The position numbers and the translations under genes were made by a program. Positions 19,628 through 30,322 of a stretch of DNA of 64,000 nucleotides are shown piece after piece (positions within the stretch are counted from its first letter, which is position 1; every line of letters starts with the position of its first letter). Origin of the DNA: Megaustenia siamemsis (lineage: Eukaryota > Mollusca > Gastropoda > Stylommatophora > Ariophantidae); NCBI GenBank assembly GCA_032433765.1, contig JAVIAB010000051.1:149258275-149322274 (forward strand). Reading direction: 5' to 3'. Below the pieces are notes generated by a model. The model searched no databases. It saw only the letters and a program-made list of their open reading frames with translations, and was not told where the DNA came from.

Positions 19628-20925
19628 CTAAAAATCATCAAGAAAACATTATTGAGCATATATTGCTAACTTTTTTACAAAAAATAATAATAAAAATAAT
19701 AATAATAATATGACCATTAGTGGTGATAACAACCATCAATGGCTGTAGTTTTGAGCTATTGTGCATGGATGATTTTATATGTTTAAAACTGACATAAAAT
19801 CTCCACATCTCAGGTGAGTCTCCTTGTTATCAGAGCTGATATTGTGGTTATTGGTTATTCTGCTCCTTATAACAACGTGTTTTCTTTATGTCTCTTTGTT
19901 TCAGCATTTCTTTGAAAAGTGGCAACCAATAATGACATCATAGCACCAGAGTGAGTGATTTTTGCCAGAAGATGATGTTAATATTGAATTTTCTGAGAGA
20001 GCACTCTTTGGTATGTAAGCATATGAGGTTATGACTTCTTTGTTTTACTGAAGTGTTTGTGGCAACAGTTGTTATTTGTCTGTTTCACAATAAGGCCATT
20101 GATCCGGAGCATTAAACTGATCTGTTGTTGCAGTGAAGCTAAGAAGAGAAATAAAATATGAAATGTGAAAAGTATTAAGATTAGACACATGAAATATATT
20201 GGGCAAATAAAAAGATATAAGATGCTGCTATTATTTAGAGGTTTTAGGTGAGCATGTGGGCAAGTAGATGACAGTTCCATGAATGGGTGAGTAACAATAA
20301 AAGATGGACCGATAACTGTTTGGCAGAATGTGTCAAAGATAGAGACAAGTGATGTTTGAGATGATCCACTTCAGCCCAACTTTGATGCAGGTCTACAAAT
20401 GACATCAGACATGATGGTGATGTAAGGTGACTGTGGTCTCAGTGTGGCTTTGAACTTTGAACTTTGAGAGCAGCGAAGGTGATTCAACTGTTCCAATTCT
20501 TCTTTTTTTTGGACAGTCTTTAGATAAACCTGCCTGAACTAAAGGGTGTTTTATTTGTAGAGAGGGGAGAATTATTGTAGAATCTGTATAGTTTGTGTTT
20601 TGTCCTCAACATTTTAAAATAAATTAAAAGTGACTGCATTTAATGAAAAATGATTGCATCTTTTGAAAGTGATTGTGTTTGTTGAAAGTGATGTGATTAA
20701 TGAAAAATGTTTGCATCTGTTGAAAGTGAATCTATGAATCTATGTAAAGCAACTGTATATATTGAAAGTGGTTGTGCACATGGACTTACAGACAAAAACC
20801 AGAACTACCAAGTGTTATCAACTACCTACTGCAAATAAAATGGACAGAGGAGTTCTGGTTGTCAAAATAAATATGTTCAGAAGTGAAAAGAATACTTAAC
20901 AAGAAGGAACAGAATAGTCTACAGA
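19628..20925. other. Intronic sequence with (AAT)n and degenerate repeats
   Basis: AAT-rich run at about 19683-19711. At 20635-20775 the phrases TGATTGCATCTTTTGAAAG and GTTGAAAGTGAT recur loosely. No transposon domain was recognised. Confidence 0.5.
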
Positions 20926-20929
20926 GTTA

Positions 20930-21105
20930 AACAACTACTCTCAGTTTCTTGGATGAAGAATACGAAAAAGACCTATAGGTTCGTGTGTACACAGATGGAT
21001 CAGCACAGAATGCAGTAAAGAATGGGGGAGCAGGAGCATACATAGAGTACCCAAATAACACAAGGGGTATGAATAAAATAGCAACAGTAACAATTCCAAG
21101 TTTTT
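20930..21105 (+). mobile_element. LINE-G fragment, N-terminal part of RNase H domain
   Basis: The plus-strand frame reads TLSFLDEEYEKDL, stop, VRVYTDGSAQNAVKNGGAGA, YIEYPNNT. The YTDGSA motif carries the first catalytic Asp of RNase H. The domain breaks off after about 60 residues. C-terminal parts of the same type occur at 30321-31015. Confidence 0.78.
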
Positions 21106-21159
21106 TAAAAAAATAGTAGAACATTACGTTCATTCAAAATGTTGATACAGAATAGAAAC

Positions 21160-21240
21160 ACAGACAAAACATAAGATACAAGAGCAGAAACACAGACAAA
21201 ACATTAGATACAAGAGCAGAAACAGACATTACATAAGACA
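21160..21240. repeat. Direct repeat, about 34 bp, 2.3 copies
   Basis: AGAAACACAGACAAAACATA followed by AGATACAAGAGC is repeated with one change, then partially a third time. Confidence 0.8.
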
Positions 21241-21280
21241 AGAAAGTTGAAAACTTAAGTTCTGGAGATATGGATATATC

Positions 21281-21492
21281 TATCTTTAGGACACATATTA
21301 CCATAGCTAGTGTATGTCGGTGGACTCACAACAGGACCAGAGGGATAAAGGCCGCTTGATCAAAGCAGTTGCCACGATGTGCGAGTCTCAGGATTTTTAT
21401 TTTGACCCCGATAGAAAAATGAAATCCATTCTGTCAACCGCGGGTTTCAAACACCGTACGCCTGCTTTTTAGCCAGCAAAAAAAAAAAAAAA
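21281..21492 (+). mobile_element. Poly-A-tailed retro-insertion, unknown class
   Basis: A 212 bp segment ending in about 15 A residues, flanked by the perfect 13 bp direct repeat ATATGGATATATC at 21268-21280 and 21493-21505. GGGTTTCAAACACC could be a decayed B box, but no A box was found. It is the hallmark of target-primed reverse transcription: a 5'-truncated SINE, LINE tail or processed transcript. It interrupts a LINE-C copy. Confidence 0.75.
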
Positions 21493-22241
21493 ATATGGAT
21501 ATATCGATGACTGGAAATGAATACATATGCAACGACATATACCATACAGGATACATACCAAATGAACTGAAAACATCAACTTTCATTGCATTGCCTAAAA
21601 AGAATGGTGCAGTTGAATGCAGTGACTTTAGAACAATAAGCCTAATGAGCCATGTTACAAAAATCCTGCTAAAAAGTTATACAAGGAAGGATTCAGAATA
21701 CAATCAATACTGAATTAGATGAGCAGCAATTTGGATTTAGAAAAAATGGTGGGACAAAAGAAGCCATATTCTGCATGAGAACACTAATAAAAAAAATACA
21801 CAGAAGTAAACAAACCAATATATGTCTGCCTCATAGACTACACCAAAACTTTTCATAGAATACACAACAAATAACTTATAGAATGCCTAAAAGATATACA
21901 ACTAAATGACATGGACAAACGACTAATATGTAATTTATACTGGGAGCAAACAGCAATAATAAAATATAACAAAAAGAACTCTACACCCATTGATATAAAA
22001 AGAGGACTAAGACAAGGATGCATCCCATCACCAAGCTTGTTCAATCTATACACTGAGCAAATCTTTAAAAACATCATAGAGATGCCAGGCCTACAAATTA
22101 ATGGAAAGATAATCAATAACCTAAGATATGCTGATGGTACTGTGCTACTAGCAGAAAATCTTAAAGAACTACAACAATTACTTAATGAAATAAATATGAC
22201 AAGCAAAAAAATATGGATTAGATGTGAATATCAAAAAGACT

Positions 22242-22258
22242 AAAACTATGATCATAAA
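22242..22258. repeat. Target-site duplication of composite SINE (pair with 22601-22617)
   Basis: AAAACTATGATCATAAA, 17 bp, perfect. The duplicated bases encode KTMII of the LINE-C ORF on both sides. Confidence 0.95.
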
Positions 22259-22600
22259 AAGTAAAAGTAAAGTACCCCCCGTCACGCCAAGTGGCGTATA
22301 GGGAAAATATGGTGTTAGTGACCCTATATTTTACAGACCTTCAGCACATGATTTTTTGGGGTAATGTGGTCAGTATTACGCCCGTGCTGCTTTTACTTTC
22401 CCAGAAAAAATCCGGTACCCATTTAAGGCTGGGTGAACCCGGAGCCGTCGGTTGGGATCGAACCCTACCCCTTGTCCGTAGTAGTCCAGTTCACTAACCA
22501 CTGAGCTATCACGGCTCCTACTAATTTTTAGGGAATTAGTAAAACCCAGGTGTCCTCGCCAGGATTACGAACCCCGGCTGTTGCCGTGGTAAGCCAACCG
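22259..22600 (-). mobile_element. SINE S1 with an extra 80 bp tRNA-like 5' extension
   Basis: Bases 22266-22518 are a standard S1 on the minus strand. Beyond the S1 head, 22519-22600 adds a segment absent from all other S1 copies here. On the minus strand it contains CCGGGGTTCGTAATCCTGGC, a B-box-like sequence. The 17 bp duplication brackets S1 plus the extension, so both were inserted together. It could be a dimeric SINE, a read-through 5' flank, or a template-switch product. Confidence 0.88.
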
Positions 22601-23529
22601 AAAACTATGATCATAAACAAAGAAAATACTCAAAACCTACTAGTAGATATCAAAATTGAAGGAATAGACCTGGAGACAGTTCAGAACTACAACTACCTTG
22701 GCCATAATATAACCAGTGATGGAAAATGTACAACTGAAATAAACAAAAAAATAGGAAAGGCAAAAAGTAATTTTAATGTCATGAAAAATATACTAACATC
22801 AAAACAAATAATACCAGGGCTAAAACTAAGTATAGCAAAATGTTATATCTTCTTAACATTCCTATATGATGCAGAAACATGGACATTAGACAAGAAAACA
22901 GAACAGAAAATTTAAGCCTTTGAAATGTGGATCTATAGAAGAACATGTAGAATTGGATGCAAAGAAAAGAAAACAAATGATGAAGTCTTAAAACAACTAA
23001 AAATGAAAGGAGAGCGAATAAATACAATTCAAACAAGACAAATGCGATTTTTGGGCCATGTTAAAAGACACAACAGCCTACTAAAAGTAATCCAGGAGGG
23101 GAAAATACAAGGTAAAAGATGCAGAGGTAGACCAAGACTAACACGGACGAGTAACATCAAAAGATGGACAAATCAGCCTATGACAACCTGCACCATCAAA
23201 GCAAGAGACAGAGCAGAATGGCGCTCCATGGTAGCCAACCTTCTTTGCGGAGAAGACACTCGATGATGATGGAAATGAATGGAAGAAAAAACAAGAGATG
23301 CAATTTTCAAGAAGTGAACAATAACAGAGTTTATTAAAATACAATTTGTGCGAATCAAGTGAAATATTGTGAACATATTCAGAGTCATAATGGCGGATGT
23401 CACCTTCAAATGAAAAAAAAATAGAGTATAAAAGGGGCAAACGACAAGTTGGCATACTAGTTGAACTTTTCAAGCCATATTTTGAATAAGAAATTATGTT
23501 CTTCTCTAAAACATTTCTGAAATCGTTAC

Positions 23530-23611
23530 CTTCTTGTCTCTGGATGCAGGCAAAAAGTGAAGGCTCCACGCTCTCTTTACAGAATTTGGTCACGGCATTT
23601 TTGGTACCATC
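23530..23611 (-). CDS. RECK: RECK exon: C-terminal half of cysteine-knot motif CC2
   Basis: Encodes DGTKNAVTKFCKESVEPSLF and ACIQRQE. It aligns with SSKNDISKVCRKEYENALFSCISRNE of vertebrate RECK. Acceptor GTTTCCACAG precedes 23611; donor GAAG/GTAACG follows 23530. 82 nt, 27 codons plus one base; the spare G joins CT of the next exon to give A before GSQCC. The exon carrying the first half of CC2 (expected to end ...C..AC.Q) was not found to the right. It must lie in the remaining window undetected or beyond 64000. Confidence 0.9.
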
Positions 23612-23904
23612 CTGTGGAAACACCATACACCATACAACATACACCATACTTTTAGCTCAGAATAATGCAAACATCATTTATAAACTTATAAAGTTAAACT
23701 TGTAAAAGATCCATTAGAATTTGAAAAATGTGCTGAAGCATGGCAGAGCAGATGTCAAAAGGGAAAAGTAAAATTCTTATATCATTCGTAATAATGAATT
23801 ATCTTACTGAAACTGTCAGGGGACTATCGTTGGTGCTAGGGAATTCTTGCACTGTGCTGAGATTTTCTTCCGCTGACAGAAGTGGCATCAGAACGCTAAC
23901 GGGC

Positions 23905-24070
23905 CTTGCTCAAGTTTAGTAATGATAGTAGTAACATAAAGGTTTTTAATTGTTTTCTACTTGACGAGTTTAGTAATGACAGTCGTAACATGAAGGTTTT
24001 TAATTGTTTTCTACTTGACGAGTTTAGTAATGACAGTCGTAACATAAAGGTTCTTTAATTGTCTTCTACT
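23905..24070. repeat. Direct repeat, about 54 bp, 3 copies
   Basis: TTTAGTAATGACAGTCGTAA, CATAAAGGTTTTTAATTG and TTTTCTACTTGACGAG recur three times with few changes. Confidence 0.9.
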
Positions 24071-24540
24071 TCCGAGTGACCAGTAGGCCTCGATTCACAC
24101 AAGATTGAGTGATGAATCAAATGAAAACAATAAGGTATAAAGTAGATGTAGGAATGAAAGAAAGGTTATATGATGATATTGATCCACGCAGAGCAGGTGT
24201 TCAGTAGAATTGCAATAATTGTGTGAATGTTCTGATTTCTTCAGTAACCTCGCGGTCAGTTTGACGATAACTAGAAATAACTTTCCCGACGTCTTAAATT
24301 AAAACTGAGCGCTGCGACTACATAATATCAAAAGGCATTTCAAGCAGCACACTTTTGAGTGCCAGGAGCGTGGAGATAGATGATTTCACTACAGGGCAAC
24401 CTTTGGTTATTTCCCCTGACACGGTGCATTGTTACTTCCTCTAACGTGTTCTAATAAGTGTAATCAGAAAAGCGTATTTAGTTACCACATCGGCTAAAGT
24501 ACCAACTGCATAGTTCTATCAAATGATGTGGGGGAGCACA
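24071..24540. other. No recognised feature
   Basis: Unique-looking sequence. Checked on the minus strand for missing RECK CC1/CC2 exons without success. Confidence 0.4.
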
Positions 24541-24885
24541 AGCGCCTGCGACCTGCGGTCGCAATAGCAGGGTCGGCGCACCATCAGCCGATCAAGACCT
24601 AGCATTTCTACCTCCTCGCGGCCTCCCCTGGTACAGTCTGCGTCAAAACAGGCTGGCTAACAGAAGCTAGGATCGCTGTGTTCGTTACTGATGTAGAGGA
24701 CCAGTATTGCAGTACCTGGACTAGTAGTTTCCCAGCATAGCCTGGGACAGACGAACTCCAACCTCTGCAGTAAGAGCCGGGATGTCAAGAAAGGCATTAC
24801 GACCCGCCACATCTAATGAGTCAAAGGGCAACCTGCCCGCATCAACTCGTGGCAACCCGTCAACAACCTTAACCGATTTCATGTT
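24541..24885 (+). repeat. Dispersed repeat P, copy 2 (possible LINE 5' leader)
   Basis: GC-richer than its surroundings. Shares ordered blocks with 3229-3412 and continues with CTGCAGTAAGAGCCGGGATG, CATCTAATGAGTCAAAGGGC and AACCCGTCAACAACC. The style resembles the untranslated leader of RTE-like elements, but no endonuclease start follows. The assignment is an inference. Confidence 0.45.
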
Positions 24886-25130
24886 TTATTCTTGCATCCA
24901 CATAACTATTGGTTAATATTTTAGATTCGCAGGAAATCGATCATGTTACGCAATTTTTTATAATAGTTTTCACTTTGTTAATTTTTTTAAACTAATAAGA
25001 AATGACATATAATTAGTGTAAAATTGTCAATGACTATTTATTAAAAAATACTGTATTTTATGTTAAACTTCTTTCTACATGTCTTTTAAAAAAAGTTTCA
25101 ATAGGACCTTATATGCGTAGCCTCAATTAG

Positions 25131-26225
25131 TTAATAATGTTGTGGTGGTAGAAGTAGTAGTAGTAGTAGTTGTTGTTGTTGTAGTTGTAGTATTAGTAGT
25201 AGTAGTAGGAAAAGAAGTAGTAGTAGTAGGTGAAGTAGTAGAAATAGTAGTTGAATTAGTAGTAGGATAAGTAGAAGTTGTAGTAGAAGTAGAAGTAGTA
25301 GTAGGAGGATAAGTAGAAGTAGTAGTAGGAGGAGGAGGAGGAGAAGTAGAAGTAGTAGTAGGAGGAGGAGGAGGAGAAGTAGAAGTAGTAGTAGGAGGAG
25401 GAGGAGGAGAAGTAGAAGTAGTAGTAGTAGTAGGAGGAGGAGGAGAAGTAGAAGTAGTAGTAGGAGGAGGAGGAGGAGAAGTAGAAGTAGTAGTAGTAGT
25501 AGGAGTAGGAGTAGAAGTAGAAGTAGTAGTAGTAGGAGGAGAAGTAGAAGTAGTAGTAGTAGTAGTAGGAGGATAAGTAGAAGTAGTAGTAGGAGGAGGA
25601 GGAGGAGAAGTAGAAGTAGTAGTAGTAGTAGGAGTAGGAGTAGAAGTAGAAGTAGTAGTAGTAGGAGGAGAAGTAGAAGTAGTAGTAGTAGTAGTAGGAG
25701 GATAAGTAGAAGTAGTAGTAGTAGGAGGAGGAGGAGAAGTAGAAGTAGTAGTAGTAGTGGTATAAGGAGTAATAGTAGGAGACGTAGAAGTAGTAAAATT
25801 AGGAAGAGGAAAAGAAACAGATGCAGTAGTAGGAGAAATTGAAGTAGTAGGAGGAGAAGTAGTAGCAGTAGTAGTTGTAGTAGCAGTAATAGAAGAAGTA
25901 ATACTAGCAGTAACAGCAATAGCAGCAACAGTAGTAGTAGCAGTAGCAGTGGTTGGTAGTTGTAGTAGCAGCAGCAGCAGTAGTATTAGTAGCAGCAGCA
26001 GCAGTCGTAGTAGTATCAGTAGTATTATAGTAGCAGTAGTAGTAGATAGCAATAGTAGCAGTAGAAGTAGAAAAATCATCTGTATTTTCATAATCATCAT
26101 TATCATCATCTGCAACATCATCACGATCATTCTTCATCCATCCACCCCCACCACCACCATCACCATCATCATCATCATCATCATCAGCAGCAGCAACAGT
26201 AGGTAGCAGTAATAGTAGAATATAT
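25131..26225. repeat. Trinucleotide microsatellite, (GTA/GGA/GAA)n then (CAG)n/(ATC)n
   Basis: More than 1 kb of triplets dominated by GTA with interspersed GGA and GAA, becoming CAG/TAG-rich from 25830 and ATC-rich at 26085-26190. All triplets stay in register, so three frames on the minus strand are open (poly-Thr/Ser/Pro, poly-Leu). This is not evidence for a protein. Confidence 0.96.
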
Positions 26226-26284
26226 AACACGTATAGTGCCTGTACCATAACATAATGTACCATACATCGTTTACAAGCCTAAAC

Positions 26285-26790
26285 ATTTTTCCCTTTTTTC
26301 CCTGAAAAAAAAGCCAGAAACTTCAATCTTTTACTCGCAAAAAACAGACAATCTTCCTTTTTTAATTTGACAAATATAGACACTCTTCCATTTTAATTTG
26401 ACAAAAACAGAGGCATTTTCTTTTTAATTCGGAGAAAAACCGAGACTTCCTTTTTAACCTGACAAAAAAGAGACAATCTTCCTTTTTTAATCTGACAAAA
26501 ACAGAGACTCTTCCTCTTTAACCGGAGAAAAGCAGACGCTCTTCCTTTCACCCTGACATAAACAAACAATCTTCCTTTTTAATTCTGGTAAAAACAGAGA
26601 CTCTTTCTTTTTAACCTGACGAAATAAAACACTCTTCCTTTTTAACCTGACGAAATAAAACACTCTTTCTTTTTAACCTGACGAAATAAAACACTCTTCC
26701 TTTTTAACCTGACGAAATAAAACACTCTTCCTTTTTAACCTGACGAAATAAAACACTCTTCCTTTTTAACCTGACAAAAATCTGGCAACC
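26285..26790. repeat. Minisatellite, 31 bp unit, partly homogenised
   Basis: Unit CACTCTTCCTTTTTAACCTG ACGAAATAAAA. Copies at 26610-26780 are nearly identical; copies at 26285-26610 are diverged, with unit lengths of 30-37 bp. Confidence 0.93.
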
Positions 26791-26824
26791 CTAGATTGTG
26801 GTTAATCTTCCCGGAGAAGGACGG

Positions 26825-27320
26825 ATTGGCTAACATACAAACATGGACTGGCTAACACGCAAACATTGATTGATTAACACAAACATGGATTGGTTAACAC
26901 ACAAACATGGACTGGCTAACACACAAACATGAATTAGCTAACATATAAACATGGAATAGCTAATACACAAACATGGATTAGCTAACACACAAACAAATTA
27001 GCTAACACACAAAAATGAATTAGCTAACACACAAAAATGGATTAGCTAACATACAAACATGAATTAGCTAACATACAAACATGAATTAGCTAACATACAA
27101 ACATGGATTAGCTAACATACAAACATGGATTAGCTAACACACAAACATGGATTGGCTAACACACAAACATGGATTGGCTCACATACAAACATAGTTTAGC
27201 TAACATACAAACACGAATTAGCTAACACACAAACATGAATTAGCTAACATACAAACATGAATTAGCTACACACAAACGTGGATTAGCTAACATACAAACA
27301 TGAATTAGCTAACATACATA
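26825..27320. repeat. Minisatellite, 22 bp unit, left part
   Basis: Unit AAACATGGATTAGCTAACAC AC, with AAT/GGAT and CACAC/CATAC variants. Continues after an insertion at 27826-28600; about 22 copies here. Confidence 0.96.
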
Positions 27321-27334
27321 CATATATAAACTAT

Positions 27335-27825
27335 TATATAAACTATTATATAAAACTGTCAGGTCAGATACTTTTACCTGCTACTTTATGCAGTAAACAG
27401 TACAACCTGTGGAAGCCCTGCTGCCTTGCAGGTAAGCTCGGGAGAGTCAAAGGCTAAGGGAGGGTACCCCGAAATAAAACAACCCCACTGCCTTGTGGGT
27501 CAGACTTTTTAGTCAAAGGCTGCGGAGCCAACCGTAAACAAACCGACGGAAGGCAACAGAAAACCACCGTCGTAATTTCTTTGTACAATCATGAATAGCC
27601 ATGACAATCATCATTTTTTGGCCATGTAATGAGAAGAGAACAACTGGAATATATTGTAACAACTGGACAAATTGAGGGACGACGAAGAGACAGAGGGAAG
27701 CAAAAATAACAAATAGCTTAACAGAATGGCTTGGCAGAAGGTCAACAACAGAAATGATAAATATCTGCCGAGATCGAAAATTGTGGAGAGACATGATCAC
27801 CTACGCCAGTAGGCACGGTACTTGA
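27335..27825 (+). mobile_element. LINE-B, probably internally deleted copy
   Basis: The right half (27612-27825) encodes FGHVMRREQLEYIVTTGQIE, then WLGRRSTTEMINICRDRKLW and RDMITYASRHGT with a GATGATG tail. The left half (27365-27600) is non-coding, with CCTTGCAGGTAAGCTCGGGA, GTCAAAGGCTAAGG, CTGCGGAGCCAACCG, and reads like a retrotransposon 5' leader; that part is inference. ACATACAT lies on both sides (near 27314-27324 and 27829-27836). The whole sits inside the 22 bp minisatellite. Confidence 0.7.
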
Positions 27826-28600
27826 TGATGACATACATGGATTGGCTAACATACGAACATGGATTAGCTAACACACAAACATAAATTAGCTAACACACAA
27901 ACATGGATTAGCTAACACACTAACATGAATTAGCTAACACACAAACATGGATTAGCTAACACACAAAAATGGATTAGCTAACATACAAATATGAATTAGT
28001 TAACATACAATCATGAATTAGCTAACACACAAACATGGATTAGCTAACATACAAACATGGATTAGCTAACATACAAACATGGATTAGCTAACATACAAAC
28101 ATGAATTAGCTAACATACAAACATGAATTAGCTAACACACAAACGTGAATTAGCTAACATACACATATGAATTGGCTAACATACATACATGGATTGGCTA
28201 ACATACAAACATGGATTAGCTAACACACAAACATGAATTAGCTAACACACAAACATGAATTAGCTAATACACAAACATGGATTAGCTAACACACAAACAA
28301 AGTAGCTAACACACAAAAATGAATTAGCTAACACACAAACATGGATTTGCTAACACACACACATGAATTAGCTAACATACAAACATAAATTAGCTAACAC
28401 ACAAACATGAATTAGCTAACATACAAACATGAAGTAGCTAACACACAAACATGGATTAGCTAACACACAAACATGAATTAGCTAACATACAGATATGAAT
28501 TAGCTGACACACAAACATGGATTAGCTAACACACAAACATGAATTAGCTAACAAGCAAACATGGATTAGCTAACATACAAACATGGATTAGCGTACACAC
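27826..28600. repeat. Minisatellite, 22 bp unit, right part
   Basis: Same unit as 26825-27320, about 35 copies, with frequent CACAC/CATAC alternation. Array resumes in register with the left part, so the LINE split one array. Confidence 0.96.
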
Positions 28601-29246
28601 TCAAACCTGAACTAATGAACACATTAAAAAAAACATAGACTTGTTGTCAAATAAATCAAAGCCTGATACACACATGAGAATGTACAACAAGGGACAGATA
28701 AATCCGTTGACAGAATTGATCGGAAAAGAAATATTGTCATCGACAGGATCCTCCTAAAATATTCTCTCAACATCAAGAATACAATAACCATCCATCATCT
28801 GGTTATCTGTATAACAATGTCTAGCATGTAATTAATACTCGGTATTTTATGGCCCTCCAAAATACGTGAGCCACTCAGTGGTTGTGATATGATCAAAGGG
28901 AACACCGGATTGGGTTCAAGAAAGGAGCTTTTGATTTACTGAAGAGCGCAGCTCGAAATTACAAATTATGGCTGTAATGACAAGAAGTTGATAATGCGAA
29001 TCTCATGTTTTGAGCGGTGTCTGCGATAACTGAAAATAGGTAGAATTTCACGAATGTGTTTTCCTTCCAAATAAGAATGTCGTAGTTAAAATAATGAAAA
29101 AGGGAAACAAAACATTTGGTTAAAATCGTACTCACAGAGTTACAAAAAATGATGGCTTTTAAATGTAATGCAATATTAGGGATTTAGAGGGAAAATTTAT
29201 CTTCATTGTTTAAAAAAAAAAATTTTTTTTATTATTTTTTTTTTTT
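28601..29246. other. No recognised feature
   Basis: AT-rich sequence ending in a T-run (29210-29246). Confidence 0.4.
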
Positions 29247-29449
29247 GCGTTTGCCATCTTTACAATCTGGTGAAGTCCCTAGAGATTAGGAACTGAATGT
29301 TGCGTGTTAATCCGTTTTACCCTGGTGGCAGCCATGTCCTTCGCCGAACAGGTAGATAACTCCATTTTCGGAGGTACTCATATTTTCTCCGTCGATAAGT
29401 GGTTGACATTTGGCTGCTGAGACAGGAGTGGTTGCTGCAGAGAGAAATT
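29247..29449 (-). mobile_element. SINE S3, copy 3 (head missing)
   Basis: Reverse complement of S3 body blocks: AGTCCCTAGAGATTAGGAAC, GTGTTAATCCG, GGAGGTACTCA, GGTTGCTGCAGAGAGAAAT. The tRNA-like head is replaced by a tandem repeat at 29450. Confidence 0.78.
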
Positions 29450-29655
29450 GCTCTTCAACTTGGTGGAGGGGTTGCTGATTCCTGTAGATTTGACATATCT
29501 CACCCTGCTAGGCACTTCTCTTTTAATAGTTTTACTTAGGGTCTCGCTCTTCAACTTGGTCGAGGGGTTGCTGATTCCTGTAGATTTGACATATCTCACC
29601 CTGCTAGGCACTTCTCTTTTAATAGTTTTACTTAGGGTCTCGCTCTTCAACCTCT
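29450..29655. repeat. Tandem duplication, 96 bp unit, 2 copies
   Basis: Each unit contains CTCTTCAACTTGGT, GGGGTTGCTGATTCCTGTAG and TAGGCACTTCTCTTTTAATA. Both copies differ at one or two sites. The 96 bp length keeps a minus-strand frame open (32-residue repeat), probably by chance. Confidence 0.92.
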
Positions 29656-29909
29656 ATTAATACTACAATTAAATTGTCACATTATATAGGATGAGTGAAC
29701 GACCTAGTACTGGGGAACTTAGTGCCTAAAATGTCATTAAATGGTTTGTTTGGAAAGAACAATCCCAGATGCGGTGATCAAAAAGTAAATAGGACTACCC
29801 CACCTGTGAGGCCTAGTGATTTTTCTAGCCATTAAAAATAAACTTTAATAGATTATACTTATATAACATTGTTTAATTATATATTTGAAGTGAATTTACT
29901 GTCCAAAAA

Positions 29910-30270
29910 GGAAATAACTCTAGAGGCAAAACGAGCGCTCTACAATACAATCTCCATCCCAACGTTGTGCTACCAATGCCAGACCTGGACCCTAGAGGCA
30001 AAACGAGCGCTCTACAATACAATCTTCATCCCAACGTTGTGCTACCAATGCCAGTCCTGGACCCTAGAGGCAAAACGAGCGCTCTACAATACAATCTCCA
30101 TCCCAACGTTGTGCTACCAATGCCAGTCCTGGACCCCAGATGCAAAAACAATAAGAAAAATAACCTCTACCGAAATTAAATGTTAGATGAATGACTGGAA
30201 ACAGCCTGGGAGAGAGATAAGATCAGGAATCAAGAACTCAGGAAAAAAGCTAGGAATAATCACCGCCATA
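29910..30270 (+). pseudogene. LINE-I fragment with an in-frame triplication of 72 bp
   Basis: EAKRALYNTISIPTLCYQCQ is repeated three times in frame (29929-30140). It is followed by AKTIRKITSTEIKC, a stop, and a decayed QELRKKLGIT-like tail. The motif equals the thumb/linker of many RT ORFs (...LYNxxxxPTLxYxxxxW). A second fragment at 39615-39785 continues the same protein. Ends in the CT-rich run at 30275. Confidence 0.8.
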
Positions 30271-30274
30271 AAAT

Positions 30275-30285
30275 CTCTCTCCCCC

Positions 30286-30321
<36 letters not shown>

Positions 30322-30322
30322 G
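30275..30322. repeat. (CT)n microsatellite, tail of LINE-G
   Basis: CT dinucleotides next to GCGATGAAGATTCAATCAGA, the 3' end of the minus-strand LINE-G copy. The same junction recurs at 55446-55600, so (GA)n is the natural 3' tail of this element. Confidence 0.85.

Larger units (their letters stand above)
21506..23280 (+). pseudogene. LINE-C reverse transcriptase pseudogene, split by a SINE
   Basis: In order: NDIYHTGYIPNELKTSTFIA, LPKKNGAVECSDFRTISLM, QQFGFRKNGGTKEAIF, GLRQGCIPSPSLFNLYTEQI, NNLRYADGTVLLAENL, then (after the SINE) NYNYLGHNITSDGKCTTEI, DAETWTLDKKTEQKI, MWIYRRTCRIG, RFLGHVKRHNSLLKVI and EWRSMVANLLCGEDTR. It ends in a GATGATGATGG tail. The second catalytic Asp of YADD is changed (YADG), and there are several stops and frameshifts, so it is inactive. 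The endonuclease is absent. A more complete copy on the minus strand fills 62046-64000. Confidence 0.92.

Noticed and set aside
25123..26263. Thr/Ser/Pro-rich (mucin-like) and poly-Leu ORFs
   Set aside because: They are frames of the trinucleotide microsatellite. Overlapping frames are open for the same reason.
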